DNA from: Oscillospiraceae bacterium
GTDB lineage: Bacteria > Bacillota > Clostridia > Oscillospirales > Oscillospiraceae
DNA length: 64,000 nt
Assembly (NCBI GenBank): GCA_017619715.1
Contig: JAFZRS010000021.1
Span: 25,603 to 89,602 of the forward strand
Direction: 5' to 3'
Under the pieces are notes generated by a model that saw only the letters and a list, made by a program, of their open reading frames with translations, was not told the origin of the DNA and ran no database searches. Below, one piece after another: positions 17,110 through 26,143 of the stretch. Within the stretch, counting starts at the first letter, position 1. Each line of letters starts with the position of its first letter. Both the position numbers and the translations under genes were made by a program.

Positions 17110-17394
17110 ATGGGACAAAAACTGGCAGCTTTTGCGCTGACGGCGTTGCTGGCTGTGGGCATGACGGGCTGCGCCAGCGGCAACAACGCCACCGTGGATC
17201 GCTATAACGACCGAAGCTGGAACGCGCCGGGCAGCAACATCATCGACGGCATGGAGGATACGATGGAAAACGCTGTCGATGACGCCGGAGATATGCTCCG
17301 AGGCGACACCGACCGCTATCAGGAGATGGTGGAAAACGGACGCGTGCATGACTCCGACGGCAACTTGTGGGACGGCGAAAACCGCCACGACTGA
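17110..17394 (+). CDS. Small hypothetical lipoprotein
   Basis: A 94-residue protein with a clear lipoprotein signal peptide: hydrophobic core at 5-18 and lipobox MTGC with cysteine 21. The mature part is acidic and rich in Asp, Asn and Gly (IIDGMEDTMENAVDDAGDML, then DSDGNLWDGENRHD) and probably helical in the middle. I recognise no family. A GAGGCAGGAGG site precedes the ATG. It converges with feoB, only 25 bp apart. Confidence 0.75.
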   Translation: MGQKLAAFALTALLAVGMTGCASGNNATVDRYNDRSWNAPGSNIIDGMEDTMENAVDDAGDMLRGDTDRYQEMVENGRVHDSDGNLWDGENRHD

Positions 17395-17400
17395 TTTTGC

Positions 17401-17420
17401 GGCGGGGCATTTGCCCCGCC
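17401..17420. terminator. Short GC-rich hairpin between the small lipoprotein and feoB
   Basis: Eight-base perfect arms (17401-17408 and 17413-17420) with an ATTT loop between convergent genes. Neither side has a good T-run, so termination is uncertain. Confidence 0.4.
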
Positions 17421-19348
17421 TACATACCAAGAAGCGCCGCCACGCCGTTTACCATCATACACGCGGCGATTCCCATCAGCGTGGGCAAAAGGAAACCTAC
17501 CGCCGTCCAGCGCCAGCTTCCGGTTTCGCGCCGGAGCGTCAAGCACGTGGTGCCGCAGGGGAAGTGCATGAGGCACATCAGTACGGCGCAAAGCGCCGTG
17601 ACCCACGTCCAGCCGTGGGAGAGCAAGATGGCGTGGAGCTGAGACAGCCCTTCGTAATCCGTCAGAGTACCCGTTTGCAGATATTCCATCAGCAAAATGG
17701 GCAGTACAATCTCGTTGGCGGGAAATCCCAGTATAAAGGCAAGCAGGATCATGCCGTCCAATCCCATCAGCCGCCCCAAAGGATCCAGCGCGTCGCTGAT
17801 GAAATATAAAACCGTTGTTTCCCCCACGGCAACGTGGGATAAAATCCAGATTACCAGCCCCGCCGGCGCCGCCACCGTCACCGCCCTGCCCAGTACGAAC
17901 AGCGTCCGATCCAGTACGGAGCGGATCAGTACCTGTCCCCATTGGGGCATACGGTATGGCGGCAGTTCCAGAGAGAAGGAAGATGATTGTCCCCGCAGCA
18001 AGGTAGATGACAAAAGCCGGGACGCCACCCACGTCATCGCCACGGAGAAGACGATTACACCCACAAATACCCCCGTGGCGGACAGCGCCTGCGCCCAAGA
18101 GGCGGTACCCACGGCAAAAAACAGGGAGATCAGGGCAATGAGCGTAGGGAACCGCCCGTTGCAGGGGACGAAGGCATTGGTCAGCATGGCAACCAACCGT
18201 TCCCGGGGACTGTCAATGATCCGGCAGCCCGTCACGCCGCAGGCGTTACAGCCCAACCCCATGCACATGGTCAGACTTTGGCGCCCGTGGGCGCCGGCGG
18301 TGCGGAAAAAACGATCCAGATTGAACGCCACCCGAGGCAGGAACCCCATGTCCTCCAACAACGTAAACAGGGGAAAGAAGATTGCCATGGGCGGCAGCAT
18401 GACCGCTACCACCCACGCCACCGTGCGGTATACGCCGTCCACCAGCGCACCCTGCAGCCACCACGGCGCGCCGCGCAGCAGCGTCCGCAGCGGCTCCTGC
18501 CAGCCCAGCAGGAGATTGCTCAACAGTTGGGAAGGAACGTTGGCGCCTTGGATCGTCAGATAAAATACCAGCGCCAACAGTCCCAGCATGGCGGGAATTC
18601 CCGTGGCGCGGGAGGTCAATAGCCGATCTAAAAACCGATCCCGGCGATCCGACCGGCTGGGCTCTTTTCGCACCGCCGCCCGGGCAATGTCCTCCGCCCG
18701 ACGCATCTGCGCGGCGATTATCTGATCTTGAAGGTGTGCACCGCCAGTCGCCGCATGCAGCAGCGCCCGACCGCGCCCCAACGGAGATAGCCGCGCAATG
18801 TATTCTTCCACCTCCGTGGGGTACTCTACGCGCCAGCGATCTTCACCGGGCAATTGGGACGCCGTCTCGATGAGCGTGCGGCACAGGTCCGATACGCCTT
18901 CGCCGCTGCGGGCGGATACGCCCACTGCCGGCGCGCCCAGCGCACAGCTGATGAGGCGCAGATCCACGCTGATCCCGCGCCGTTTCGCCTCGTCCATCAA
19001 GTTGACGCACAGCACCATTCGGGGTGTCAACTGCCGCACCTGCACCGCAAGGCGCAGACTCCGGCGCAGACTGGTGGCGTCCGCCACCACCAGCGTCACG
19101 TCCGCCGCGCCGCCGGCAATGAAATCCCCCGCCACCTGTTCCTCCGGCGAGTCCGCCTGTAGGGAATATGTGCCCGGCAGGTCGATAAGGCGCAGCCGGG
19201 AATTGCCGTCGCTCCACGTCCCCTGCGCCAGCTCCACCGTCTTGCCGGGCCAGTTGCCCGTGTGCTGACGCAATCCGGTCAGCCGGTTGAACAGCGTGGA
19301 TTTTCCCACGTTGGGATTGCCCGCCAGCGCCACCGTGTATTCCTCCAT
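17420..19348 (-). CDS. feoB: Ferrous iron transporter B
   Basis: A 642-residue FeoB, the membrane GTPase for Fe(II) uptake. The N-terminal G domain has G1 GNPNVGKST (10-18), G3 DLPGTYSL (about 57-64) and G4 NLMDEAKRR (about 115). Two Gate domains follow, the first with the cysteine motif GCNACGVTGCRI near residue 375. About ten helices fill 245-642. It is a little shorter than E. coli FeoB and lacks FeoC. No feoA adjoins it; a FeoA-like gene lies 5.6 kb away on the other strand. Confidence 0.95.
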   Translation of the reverse strand: MEEYTVALAGNPNVGKSTLFNRLTGLRQHTGNWPGKTVELAQGTWSDGNSRLRLIDLPGTYSLQADSPEEQVAGDFIAGGAADVTLVVADATSLRRSLRLAVQVRQLTPRMVLCVNLMDEAKRRGISVDLRLISCALGAPAVGVSARSGEGVSDLCRTLIETASQLPGEDRWRVEYPTEVEEYIARLSPLGRGRALLHAATGGAHLQDQIIAAQMRRAEDIARAAVRKEPSRSDRRDRFLDRLLTSRATGIPAMLGLLALVFYLTIQGANVPSQLLSNLLLGWQEPLRTLLRGAPWWLQGALVDGVYRTVAWVVAVMLPPMAIFFPLFTLLEDMGFLPRVAFNLDRFFRTAGAHGRQSLTMCMGLGCNACGVTGCRIIDSPRERLVAMLTNAFVPCNGRFPTLIALISLFFAVGTASWAQALSATGVFVGVIVFSVAMTWVASRLLSSTLLRGQSSSFSLELPPYRMPQWGQVLIRSVLDRTLFVLGRAVTVAAPAGLVIWILSHVAVGETTVLYFISDALDPLGRLMGLDGMILLAFILGFPANEIVLPILLMEYLQTGTLTDYEGLSQLHAILLSHGWTWVTALCAVLMCLMHFPCGTTCLTLRRETGSWRWTAVGFLLPTLMGIAACMMVNGVAALLGM

Positions 19349-19453
19349 GGTATGTAGTCCCCCTTTTCCCGGTATCGCGCCATTCTATGACGGTGCGCCG
19401 CCGTTCGTTCTGTTTTGTATCGCGGGAGCATAGGTTTGCATGAGGTGTTGCAT

Positions 19454-20728
19454 ATGACGATCCACATAGTATCCACCGGTGAGACGGTACAGTCCATCGC
19501 TCAGCAATACGGCGTATCTCCATGGCTGCTGGCGCAGCAAAATCAACTGCCTGAGGACAGCGCGCTGGCAGTGGGGCAGGCGCTGATCGTTCAATTCCCC
19601 GTGCAGACCCACACGGTATCCCGGGGCGAGTCCCTCTACGGTATTGCCCGGCGGTACGGCGTCACGGTGCAATCGCTTTTGCAGAATAACTATTTTCTTT
19701 TGGGACATTCTACGGTACGGCCGGGGCAGGAGCTGATTATCTCGCTGCGTGAACCCACCGGCGGCAAAATGGAGGTAATCGGCTACGCCTATCCTATCAT
19801 CGCGCAGGAGGTGTTATCCCAACAGCTTCCCTATCTGCACGCGCTGCTCCCTTTTACCTACGGTATAACTGCGGAGGGCGGACTGATCCCGCCGGGGGAC
19901 GAGCGGCTGGTGGAAAGCGCGCGATCGTACGGCGTGGCGCCGTGGATGAGCCTGTCAACTTTAACGGAGATGGGAAACTTCAGCAGTCCCCTGGCACAGC
20001 GGCTTTTGACCAGCCCCGCCGCCCGGGAGCGGTTGGTGCAGGCGGTGGCGGATACCATGCAGCATAAGGGTTATCGCGGCTTGGGCGTGGATTTTGAATA
20101 TCTGCCTGCCGTGCTGGGGTTGCCATACGCCACTTTTATCGCAGATCTGCGCCGGCGACTGGCGCCGTTGGGGTATCCCGTCATGGTGGCGCTGGCGCCT
20201 AAAACTGCCGACAATCAGCCGGGCATACTCTATGAAGGACACGATTATGCCGCACTGGGCGCCGGCGCCGATCTTGCGCTGCTGATGACCTATGAGTGGG
20301 GCTATACCTACGGTCCGCCCATGGCAGTGTCCCCGTTGCCTCAGGTGCGCCGCGTGGTGGAATATGCCCGATCCGTGATACCGCCGGAGAAAATTCTGCT
20401 GGGCATGCCCACCTACGGCTACGATTGGACGCTGCCCTATGAACGAGGTGAGACACGCGCCCAATCCCTTTCCCCCCAGTCGGCGCTGGCATTGGCGAGG
20501 CAGTACGGCGTGGCGATCCGGTATGATGAGACGGCGCAATCGCCGTGGTTCCGCTACGAGGACGGACAGCGTCAGCATGAGGTTTGGTTTGAGGACGCCC
20601 GCAGCGCCCAGGCGAAGCTGGCGCTGGTGCCGCAGTACGGCTTGCGCGGCGTGGGACTGTGGAACCTGACGCGCCTTTTCCCCCAACTCTTTGTGACCCT
20701 TAACGATCAGTACGTTCTTCGTCCGTAA
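19454..20728 (+). CDS. LysM-GH18 hydrolase (YaaH/SleL-like spore cortex enzyme)
   Basis: A 424-residue protein with two LysM peptidoglycan-binding repeats (about 3-48 and 52-97) and a GH18 domain (about 106-424). The catalytic signature is GVDFEYLP, with D213 and proton donor E215. This domain order matches YaaH/SleL, N-acetylglucosaminidases that act on spore cortex fragments during germination. There is no signal peptide, which is usual for proteins loaded onto the spore from the mother cell. The start at 19454 is the only ATG before the first LysM. It is divergent from feoB. Confidence 0.88.
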   Translation: MTIHIVSTGETVQSIAQQYGVSPWLLAQQNQLPEDSALAVGQALIVQFPVQTHTVSRGESLYGIARRYGVTVQSLLQNNYFLLGHSTVRPGQELIISLREPTGGKMEVIGYAYPIIAQEVLSQQLPYLHALLPFTYGITAEGGLIPPGDERLVESARSYGVAPWMSLSTLTEMGNFSSPLAQRLLTSPAARERLVQAVADTMQHKGYRGLGVDFEYLPAVLGLPYATFIADLRRRLAPLGYPVMVALAPKTADNQPGILYEGHDYAALGAGADLALLMTYEWGYTYGPPMAVSPLPQVRRVVEYARSVIPPEKILLGMPTYGYDWTLPYERGETRAQSLSPQSALALARQYGVAIRYDETAQSPWFRYEDGQRQHEVWFEDARSAQAKLALVPQYGLRGVGLWNLTRLFPQLFVTLNDQYVLRP

Positions 20729-20742
20729 GCAACAGAAAATCC

Positions 20743-20788
20743 GCACAGCGCCGCCGCTTCGCCTGTTGACGCAGCGACGGCGCTGTGC
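20743..20788 (+). terminator. Inverted repeat after the LysM-GH18 gene
   Basis: Eleven-base perfect outer arms (20743-20753 and 20778-20788) with a smaller internal CGCT/AGCG stem, followed by TATTCTTT. The 3' arm overlaps the spacer of the next promoter, so it may end one transcript and shape the start of the next. Confidence 0.5.
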
Positions 20789-20794
20789 TATTCT
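20766..20794 (+). promoter_or_regulatory. Sigma-A promoter of the ABC exporter-cdd-feoA genes
   Basis: TTGACG (20766-20771) and TATTCT (20789-20794), 17-bp spacer, 48 bp before the exporter start. Confidence 0.6.
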
Positions 20795-20842
20795 TTATCC
20801 ATATTGAAAAACGGCACAGAATCTGCGGCAGGAGGCGACGGA

Positions 20843-22579
20843 ATGATACGAAAGCTGCTTCCTTATACGAAGGGATACAGGCTTTGGATATTGGGCGGCA
20901 TACTGTGTTCGGCGTCGGAGTCGGTGCTGGAGCTGATGCTTCCCAAGGCGATGAGTGACATTGTGGACGTGGGCATTGCCAACGGAGACAGAGCTTTTAT
21001 CCTCATCACAGGGATTAAAATGGTTCTTATGGCGCTGTTGGCACTGGCAGGCGGCGTGGGCGCGGCGCTCTTTGCCGCCAAAGCCGGCATGGGCTTCGGC
21101 GCACAGCTGCGACAGGCGGAATATGAGCAGGTACAGCGCTTCAGTTTCTCCAATATCGAGCATTTCTCCACGGCTTCGCTTATCACACGGCTGACCAGCG
21201 ACGTGGCGTCCATGCAGATGACGCTGATGATGAGTATGCGCATTTTCGTGCGTGCGCCAGTGATGCTCCTTACCGCGCTGGTGATGGCGCTGACCATCTC
21301 TTTGAGCTTGAGCCAGGTGTTTCTGGTGTCCATTCCGCTTTTGATGATGGCGGTAGCGCTGGTGATTACCCGGGTAGGCCCGTTTTTCACCGCGCTGCAA
21401 AAGAGCACGGATGACGTGAATCTGGTGGTGCAGGAGGATCTCAACGCTATTCGCGTGGTCAAGTCCTTTGTCCGCGAGGAGGAGGAGAAGGAGAAGTTTG
21501 CCCGGCGCAACGAGCATCTGCGCGATACCGCCATGCGGGCATTCGGCTTCGTGGTGACATTCATGCCCATCATCACGCTGATTATGGGCAGCACCATGGT
21601 GGCGATCATGTGGATCGGCGGACACTACGTCTATGGCGGAACGATGCTCTCGGGCGATCTCATTGCCTTTTTCACCTACGCCGGGGAAATCCTCGTAAGC
21701 CTGATGATGGTATCCATGGTGCTGATGATCCTCACCCGCTCCATTGCCTGCGGCAAGCGTATCGTGGAGGTTCTGGACGAAAAGCCGGAGATCACCGACG
21801 TGCAGGCGGATTCCGCACTGAAAGTGGGAGACGGCTCTATCACCTTTGATCATGTATATTTCAAATACCACCCCACCGCGGAGGGCTGGAACCTTACGGA
21901 CGTGAGCTTACAGATCCGCAGCGGCATGACCGTGGGCATTATAGGCGGCACGGGCAGCGCGAAGACCACACTGGTGAGCCTGATCCCAAGGCTTTACGAG
22001 GTCAACGACGGCGCCGTATACGTGGGCGGACACAACGTAAAGGATTACACCATGGAGACGCTGCGTGAAGCTTGCGCCATGGTACTGCAAAAGAACACGC
22101 TCTTTTCCGGCACCGTGGCGGAAAACCTCCGTTGGGGCAGAGCAGACGCTACGGACGAGGAGCTGCGCGAGGCGTGTAGAATTGCCTGCGCCGATGAGTT
22201 TATCAGTGCCATGCCGGACGGCTACGACAGCCGTATTGAGCAGGGCGGCACCAACGTCTCCGGCGGGCAGAAGCAGCGCTTGTGCATCGCCCGGGCGATC
22301 CTCCGCAACCCCAAGATACTCATTCTCGACGACAGCACCTCCGCCGTGGATACGGCGACCGATGCCCGTATCCGGGAGGGACTGCGCCATGCGCTGCCGG
22401 GCGCTACCAAGCTCATTATCGCCCAGCGCATTGCCTCCGTCATGGACGCCGATCTGATTGTGGTGATGGACGACGGCAAAATCTCCGGCGCAGGTACCCA
22501 TGATGAACTGATGGAGAGCAATCACATTTACCGTGAAGTCTACGAATCACAGCAGGAGGGGGTGGGCATAGATGGCTGA
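20843..22579 (+). CDS. Heterodimeric ABC exporter subunit with degenerate ATP site
   Basis: A 578-residue half-transporter: six helices (about 15-310) fused to a nucleotide-binding domain (about 330-570). Walker A is GGTGSAKT, with Ala in place of the usual Gly, and the residue after Walker B is Asp, not Glu (LILDDSTSAVD). The signature is VSGGQKQRL. Such changes are the known mark of the non-catalytic half of heterodimeric multidrug exporters (YheI/BmrC, LmrC type). The partner is the next gene, whose start overlaps this stop by 8 bp. The substrate is unknown. GGAGG precedes the ATG by seven bases. Confidence 0.92.
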   Translation: MIRKLLPYTKGYRLWILGGILCSASESVLELMLPKAMSDIVDVGIANGDRAFILITGIKMVLMALLALAGGVGAALFAAKAGMGFGAQLRQAEYEQVQRFSFSNIEHFSTASLITRLTSDVASMQMTLMMSMRIFVRAPVMLLTALVMALTISLSLSQVFLVSIPLLMMAVALVITRVGPFFTALQKSTDDVNLVVQEDLNAIRVVKSFVREEEEKEKFARRNEHLRDTAMRAFGFVVTFMPIITLIMGSTMVAIMWIGGHYVYGGTMLSGDLIAFFTYAGEILVSLMMVSMVLMILTRSIACGKRIVEVLDEKPEITDVQADSALKVGDGSITFDHVYFKYHPTAEGWNLTDVSLQIRSGMTVGIIGGTGSAKTTLVSLIPRLYEVNDGAVYVGGHNVKDYTMETLREACAMVLQKNTLFSGTVAENLRWGRADATDEELREACRIACADEFISAMPDGYDSRIEQGGTNVSGGQKQRLCIARAILRNPKILILDDSTSAVDTATDARIREGLRHALPGATKLIIAQRIASVMDADLIVVMDDGKISGAGTHDELMESNHIYREVYESQQEGVGIDG

Positions 22580-24460
22580 ACCGAGAACAGCGCCCCGTCC
22601 TCAGCGCGGCCCCGGCGGACGGCAGGCGCACGGCTATCAGCGCCCGCAGGATCTGGCGGGTACCGTGCGCAAGCTGCTGCGTTACGTGTCGCACTATAAG
22701 TTATTGCTGCTGCTGGTGATGCTGTGCCTGCTTATAAGCTCCCTGGGCAGCGTGGCGGCGAACTATCTTGTCAAGCCGCTCATCAACGACTATATTCTGC
22801 CGGGCGACTTTGCCGGACTTTTCAAAATGCTGGTAATCATGGGCGGCTTATTCGGCATGAGCGCGCTGTCGTCCTTTGCCTATGCCCGGGTCATGGTGCG
22901 TATCTCCCAGCGCACGGTGGCGGCGCTGCGGCAGGATCTGTTCGATAAGCTGCAAACCCTCCCCCTGCGGTACTTTGACACCCACCAGTCCGGCGATCTC
23001 ATGAGCCGCTTCACCAACGATATCGACACGGTCAGTGAGCTGATTAACAGCAGCCTCGCCAGTATTCTCACCAATGTGCTGACCTTTGTCGCCACGTTTA
23101 TCATGATGCTGATACTCAACTGGCAGTTGACGCTCATCACCGTCTTCTTCCTGATGATGATGGGCGTGGTGGTGATGGTGATCGGCGGACGCAGCCGCAC
23201 CAATTTCCAGACCCAGCAGAGTGCGTTGGGCGCCGTGAACGGCTACATTGAGGAGATGATCGAGGGTCAGAAGGTCATCAAGGTTTTCCACCATGAGGAA
23301 AAAGCGATCGCCCGGTTTTCCGAGCTGAACGTTGCCTACCGTGACGCCGCTACCCGCGCCCAGTCCTATGCCGGCTCCATGATGCCCGCTATGGGCAATT
23401 TAAGCCGCATCAACTACGCCGTTACCTGCTGTGTGGGCGGTCTGTTGGCAATCGGCGGCATATTTGACGTAGGCTCTCTGGGCGCGTATCTGGTCTATGT
23501 GCGGCAGGTGAGCCAGCCGGTGGCACAGATCAGTCAGCAGGTGAACGTGATCCTCGCCGCCATGGCAGGCGCGGAGCGGATTTTCGCCGTGATGGAGTCC
23601 GAGCCGGAGACAGACGAGGGCAAAACGGTACTGGTTTGTGTGGAAAAGACGGCGATAAGCTCACCGAGACGGCGCGGCGCACCGGCTATTGGGCGTGGAA
23701 GCACCCGGACGGAACGCTGACGCAGCTGCGTGGCGACGTGCGTTTCCACCACGTCAACTTCGGCTATACCGAGGAAAAGACCGTGCTGCACGACGTGTCC
23801 CTCTGGGCAAAGCCGGGTCAGAAGATCGCCTTTGTCGGCTCTACCGGCGCGGGCAAGACCACTATTACCAACTTAATTAACCGCTTCTACGACGTACAGC
23901 AGGGTGAGATCACCTACGACGGAATCGACGTCAAGGAAATTCAAAAGGCTTCTCTTCGCCGCTCGCTGGGCATTGTGTTGCAGGAGACACAGCTCTTTAC
24001 CGGCACCGTTGCCGAGAATATCCGCTACGGCAAGCCCGACGCCACCGACGAGGAGGTGCGCGCCGCGGCGCGTCTTGCCAACGCCGATACCTTTATCAGC
24101 CACCTGCCCCACGGCTACGACACGGTACTCACCGGCAACGGCGAGTCATTGAGCCAGGGCGAGCGGCAGCTCCTTGCCATCGCCAGGGCGGCGGTGTCCG
24201 ATCCCCCGGTGCTGATTTTGGACGAGGCAACCTCCTCCATCGACACCCGCACGGAAAAGCTCATCGAGCGCGGCATGGACTCGTTGATGGAAGGCCGCAC
24301 CGTGTTCGTCATCGCCCATCGCCTCTCCACCGTCCGCAACGCCCATGCCATTTTGGTGCTGGAGCGAGGCGAGATCGTGGAACGCGGCGACCACCAGCAG
24401 CTTTTGGAGCAAAAGGGACGCTATTACCAGCTCTATACCGGTCAGGCGGAGCTGGGCTGA
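22572..24460 (+). pseudogene. Heterodimeric ABC exporter partner subunit, split by a frameshift
   Basis: This is the catalytic partner of the preceding exporter. Frame 1 (22572-23720) encodes the six-helix domain through the ESEPETDEGK linker, then runs into unrelated sequence. The ATP-binding domain continues in another frame (about 23636-24460): GKDGDKL, Walker A GSTGAGKTT, signature LSQGERQLL and canonical Walker B LILDEATSSID. Adding one A to the AAAA run at 23644-23647 would restore one frame of about 629 codons. It may be a real inactivating mutation, a homopolymer error in the assembly, or less likely recoding. If real, the dimer would lose its only competent ATP site. Confidence 0.85.
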
Positions 24461-24488
24461 TACGCGAGAAAAGGGAGGGACGTTTTTC

Positions 24489-24878
24489 GTGACGAGGCAG
24501 GAGCTTTGCCAAGCGGCTGTGCATATGATGGAGCGCGCCTATGCGCCCTATTCCCGGTTCCCCGTGGGCGCGGCGCTGGAGTGCGCCGACGGCACGGTGT
24601 TCACCGGCTGTAACGTGGAAAACGCCGCCTACGGCGATACGATATGCGCCGAGCGCACTGCCATCTGCAAGGCGGTCAGCGAGGGACACCGGGATTTTGT
24701 CCGCATCGCCATCGCCGGGAAGGGCGACGACTTCTGCGTCCCCTGCGGCACCTGCCGGCAGGTGATGCAGGAATTCGCGCCGGATATGGAGATCATCTGC
24801 CTCAACGGAGCGGGGGAGAGCCGTACGTTTTCTCTCCGGGAGCTGCTGCCCTTTGGCTTCGACAGCCGCCGGTTGTAA
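24489..24878 (+). CDS. cdd: Cytidine deaminase
   Basis: A 129-residue homotetramer-type cytidine deaminase that turns (deoxy)cytidine into (deoxy)uridine. The zinc site is complete: CAE at 53-55 (C53 ligand, E55 proton shuttle) and CGTC at 86-89. The substrate-site NVENAAYG (42-49) is intact. The start is GTG at 24489, ten bases after GGGAGGG; ATG codons further in would cut the conserved N-terminus. It lies 28 bp after the exporter subunit and 52 bp before feoA, so cotranscription is likely. Confidence 0.95.
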   Translation: MTRQELCQAAVHMMERAYAPYSRFPVGAALECADGTVFTGCNVENAAYGDTICAERTAICKAVSEGHRDFVRIAIAGKGDDFCVPCGTCRQVMQEFAPDMEIICLNGAGESRTFSLRELLPFGFDSRRL

Positions 24879-24930
24879 CGGCGGCACTGTGCCGGGCATA
24901 GACTGGCACAGCCAAAGGAGGTCGCCTCAC

Positions 24931-25155
24931 ATGGCAAGAACGCTCGATCAGCTTCCCGTGGGGCAAAGCGCCTGCGTCACGGCGGTATCGCTCGGCGGCG
25001 CCAAACGCGCACGCATGCAGGAACTGGGCTTTCTGCCCGGTGCGGTCGTCACCGCCTTGCAGGAGAGCCCCTTCGGTGATCCTGTCGCCTATGGGGTGCT
25101 GGACACCGTGATCGCCCTGCGCCGCAGCGACGCCGGGAGCATAGAAATAGAATAA
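24931..25155 (+). CDS. feoA: FeoA-family protein
   Basis: A 74-residue SH3-like FeoA protein. The family pattern is visible: LDQLPVGQSACVTAV, then RARMQELGFLPGAVV, and a terminal short strand. FeoA binds FeoB and supports ferrous iron uptake. The AAAGGAGG site lies seven bases or so upstream. It is not beside feoB but at the end of the exporter-cdd unit, so it may serve feoB in trans or have a separate role. Confidence 0.88.
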   Translation: MARTLDQLPVGQSACVTAVSLGGAKRARMQELGFLPGAVVTALQESPFGDPVAYGVLDTVIALRRSDAGSIEIE

Positions 25156-25157
25156 AC

Positions 25158-25185
25158 GGGAGCCATCAGACGATGGCTCCCATTT
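25158..25185 (+). terminator. Hairpin after feoA
   Basis: Ten-base perfect arms (25158-25167 and 25172-25181) with a 4-nt loop, followed by a weak ATTT tail, between convergent genes. Confidence 0.6.
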
Positions 25186-25200
25186 GGAAATTCTTGCGCG

Positions 25201-26130
25201 TCAGAACGACACGACCTCCTGCTTGGGCTTTTCGCAGTAGCCGATTTTGCTGACGTACAGCACGGGTCCCTCGCCCTGATAGGCGGGGGATTTTTCTTTT
25301 TTCACCGTGGCGGTAATCTCTACCCAGTCACGGTCCTTGAACTTGTCGAGACCCTTGCCCTTCGCTACCAACGCCAGAAACTGCATGTCGTTGGCACAGC
25401 ACACCATGGCGAAGCGTCCCGGCACGTCGATGCCGCGAAACTTTTTGGAGTGGCACATCAGCGCCTTGAAGGTCACGTTTACGCCGTCATAGCGATCCGG
25501 GTGATCCATCAAATCCACGTACCAAATGCCGTAATCCTCGTCCGGCACGGACAGCTTGCCGTCGGTAATGTCAAAGGGACGCATATCCTCGGTGACGTAT
25601 TCCTCGCTGGTGCCGTCGGTGTTTTCGAGATAGATGTCCGCCCGGCGGTTTACCATGCGCAGATTGCGGCTGCGCAGCGCCGTGCGCAGCGTCTCGTCAC
25701 AGCGGTTGAACACCAGCATATCGGCGTTGGTGATCTTCTCCATCATGAGCTGTCCCATGTTCTTCACGTACGGCTCAAAGGTGTTGGCGTCCACCAGCGT
25801 CATGATCTGGTAGAGCACCCAGTTGGCGGGCAGACCCGTGCGGTAGAGGGGTTCGATCTGCCACATGCCGTTGTACTCGATGATGACCTGACGGGGACGG
25901 TGTTCCTTTTCCAGCCGTTTGAGATACTCGGGGGTGAGCTGCTCAGGCGCGTCCACCGTAACCACGGTCACGTTTTTGAGCACGCGCTCATCGTATTCCT
26001 CCTCGCCCTCTTCACAGCACAGGAGAAGTGTCTTGTCGTCCTTGGCGAAGCCGTCTTTTAAGATGCCGTTGATGAAATTGGTCTTGCCGCCGTCTAAAAA
26101 TCCGGCGATCAAATAGACAGGTATTTCCAT
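25201..26130 (-). CDS. G3E-type GTPase fused to a YcgQ/DUF1980-like C-terminal domain
   Basis: A 309-residue protein. The N-terminal GTPase has an unusual P-loop, GFLDGGKT (9-16, Asp where CobW proteins have Gly-Ala), and FNRCDE as the G4 motif near 160. The last third (about 205-300) resembles the C-terminal part of the YcgQ/TIGR03943 family: GRFAMVCCANDM, DWVEITATV and YQGEGPVLYVSKI. YcgQ in Bacillus belongs to the zinc-responsive Zur regulon together with CobW-type GTPases (known). A role in metal delivery is therefore likely but inferred. It begins 13 bp after the other G3E gene. Confidence 0.75.
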   Translation of the reverse strand: MEIPVYLIAGFLDGGKTNFINGILKDGFAKDDKTLLLCCEEGEEEYDERVLKNVTVVTVDAPEQLTPEYLKRLEKEHRPRQVIIEYNGMWQIEPLYRTGLPANWVLYQIMTLVDANTFEPYVKNMGQLMMEKITNADMLVFNRCDETLRTALRSRNLRMVNRRADIYLENTDGTSEEYVTEDMRPFDITDGKLSVPDEDYGIWYVDLMDHPDRYDGVNVTFKALMCHSKKFRGIDVPGRFAMVCCANDMQFLALVAKGKGLDKFKDRDWVEITATVKKEKSPAYQGEGPVLYVSKIGYCEKPKQEVVSF

Positions 26131-26143
26131 AGAATCTCCCTTT

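Noticed and set aside
23636..23660. Programmed ribosomal frameshifting in the exporter subunit
   Set aside because: The site GGAAAAG is not a standard slippery heptamer, and exporters of this type are not known to need it; a deletion or sequence error is simpler.
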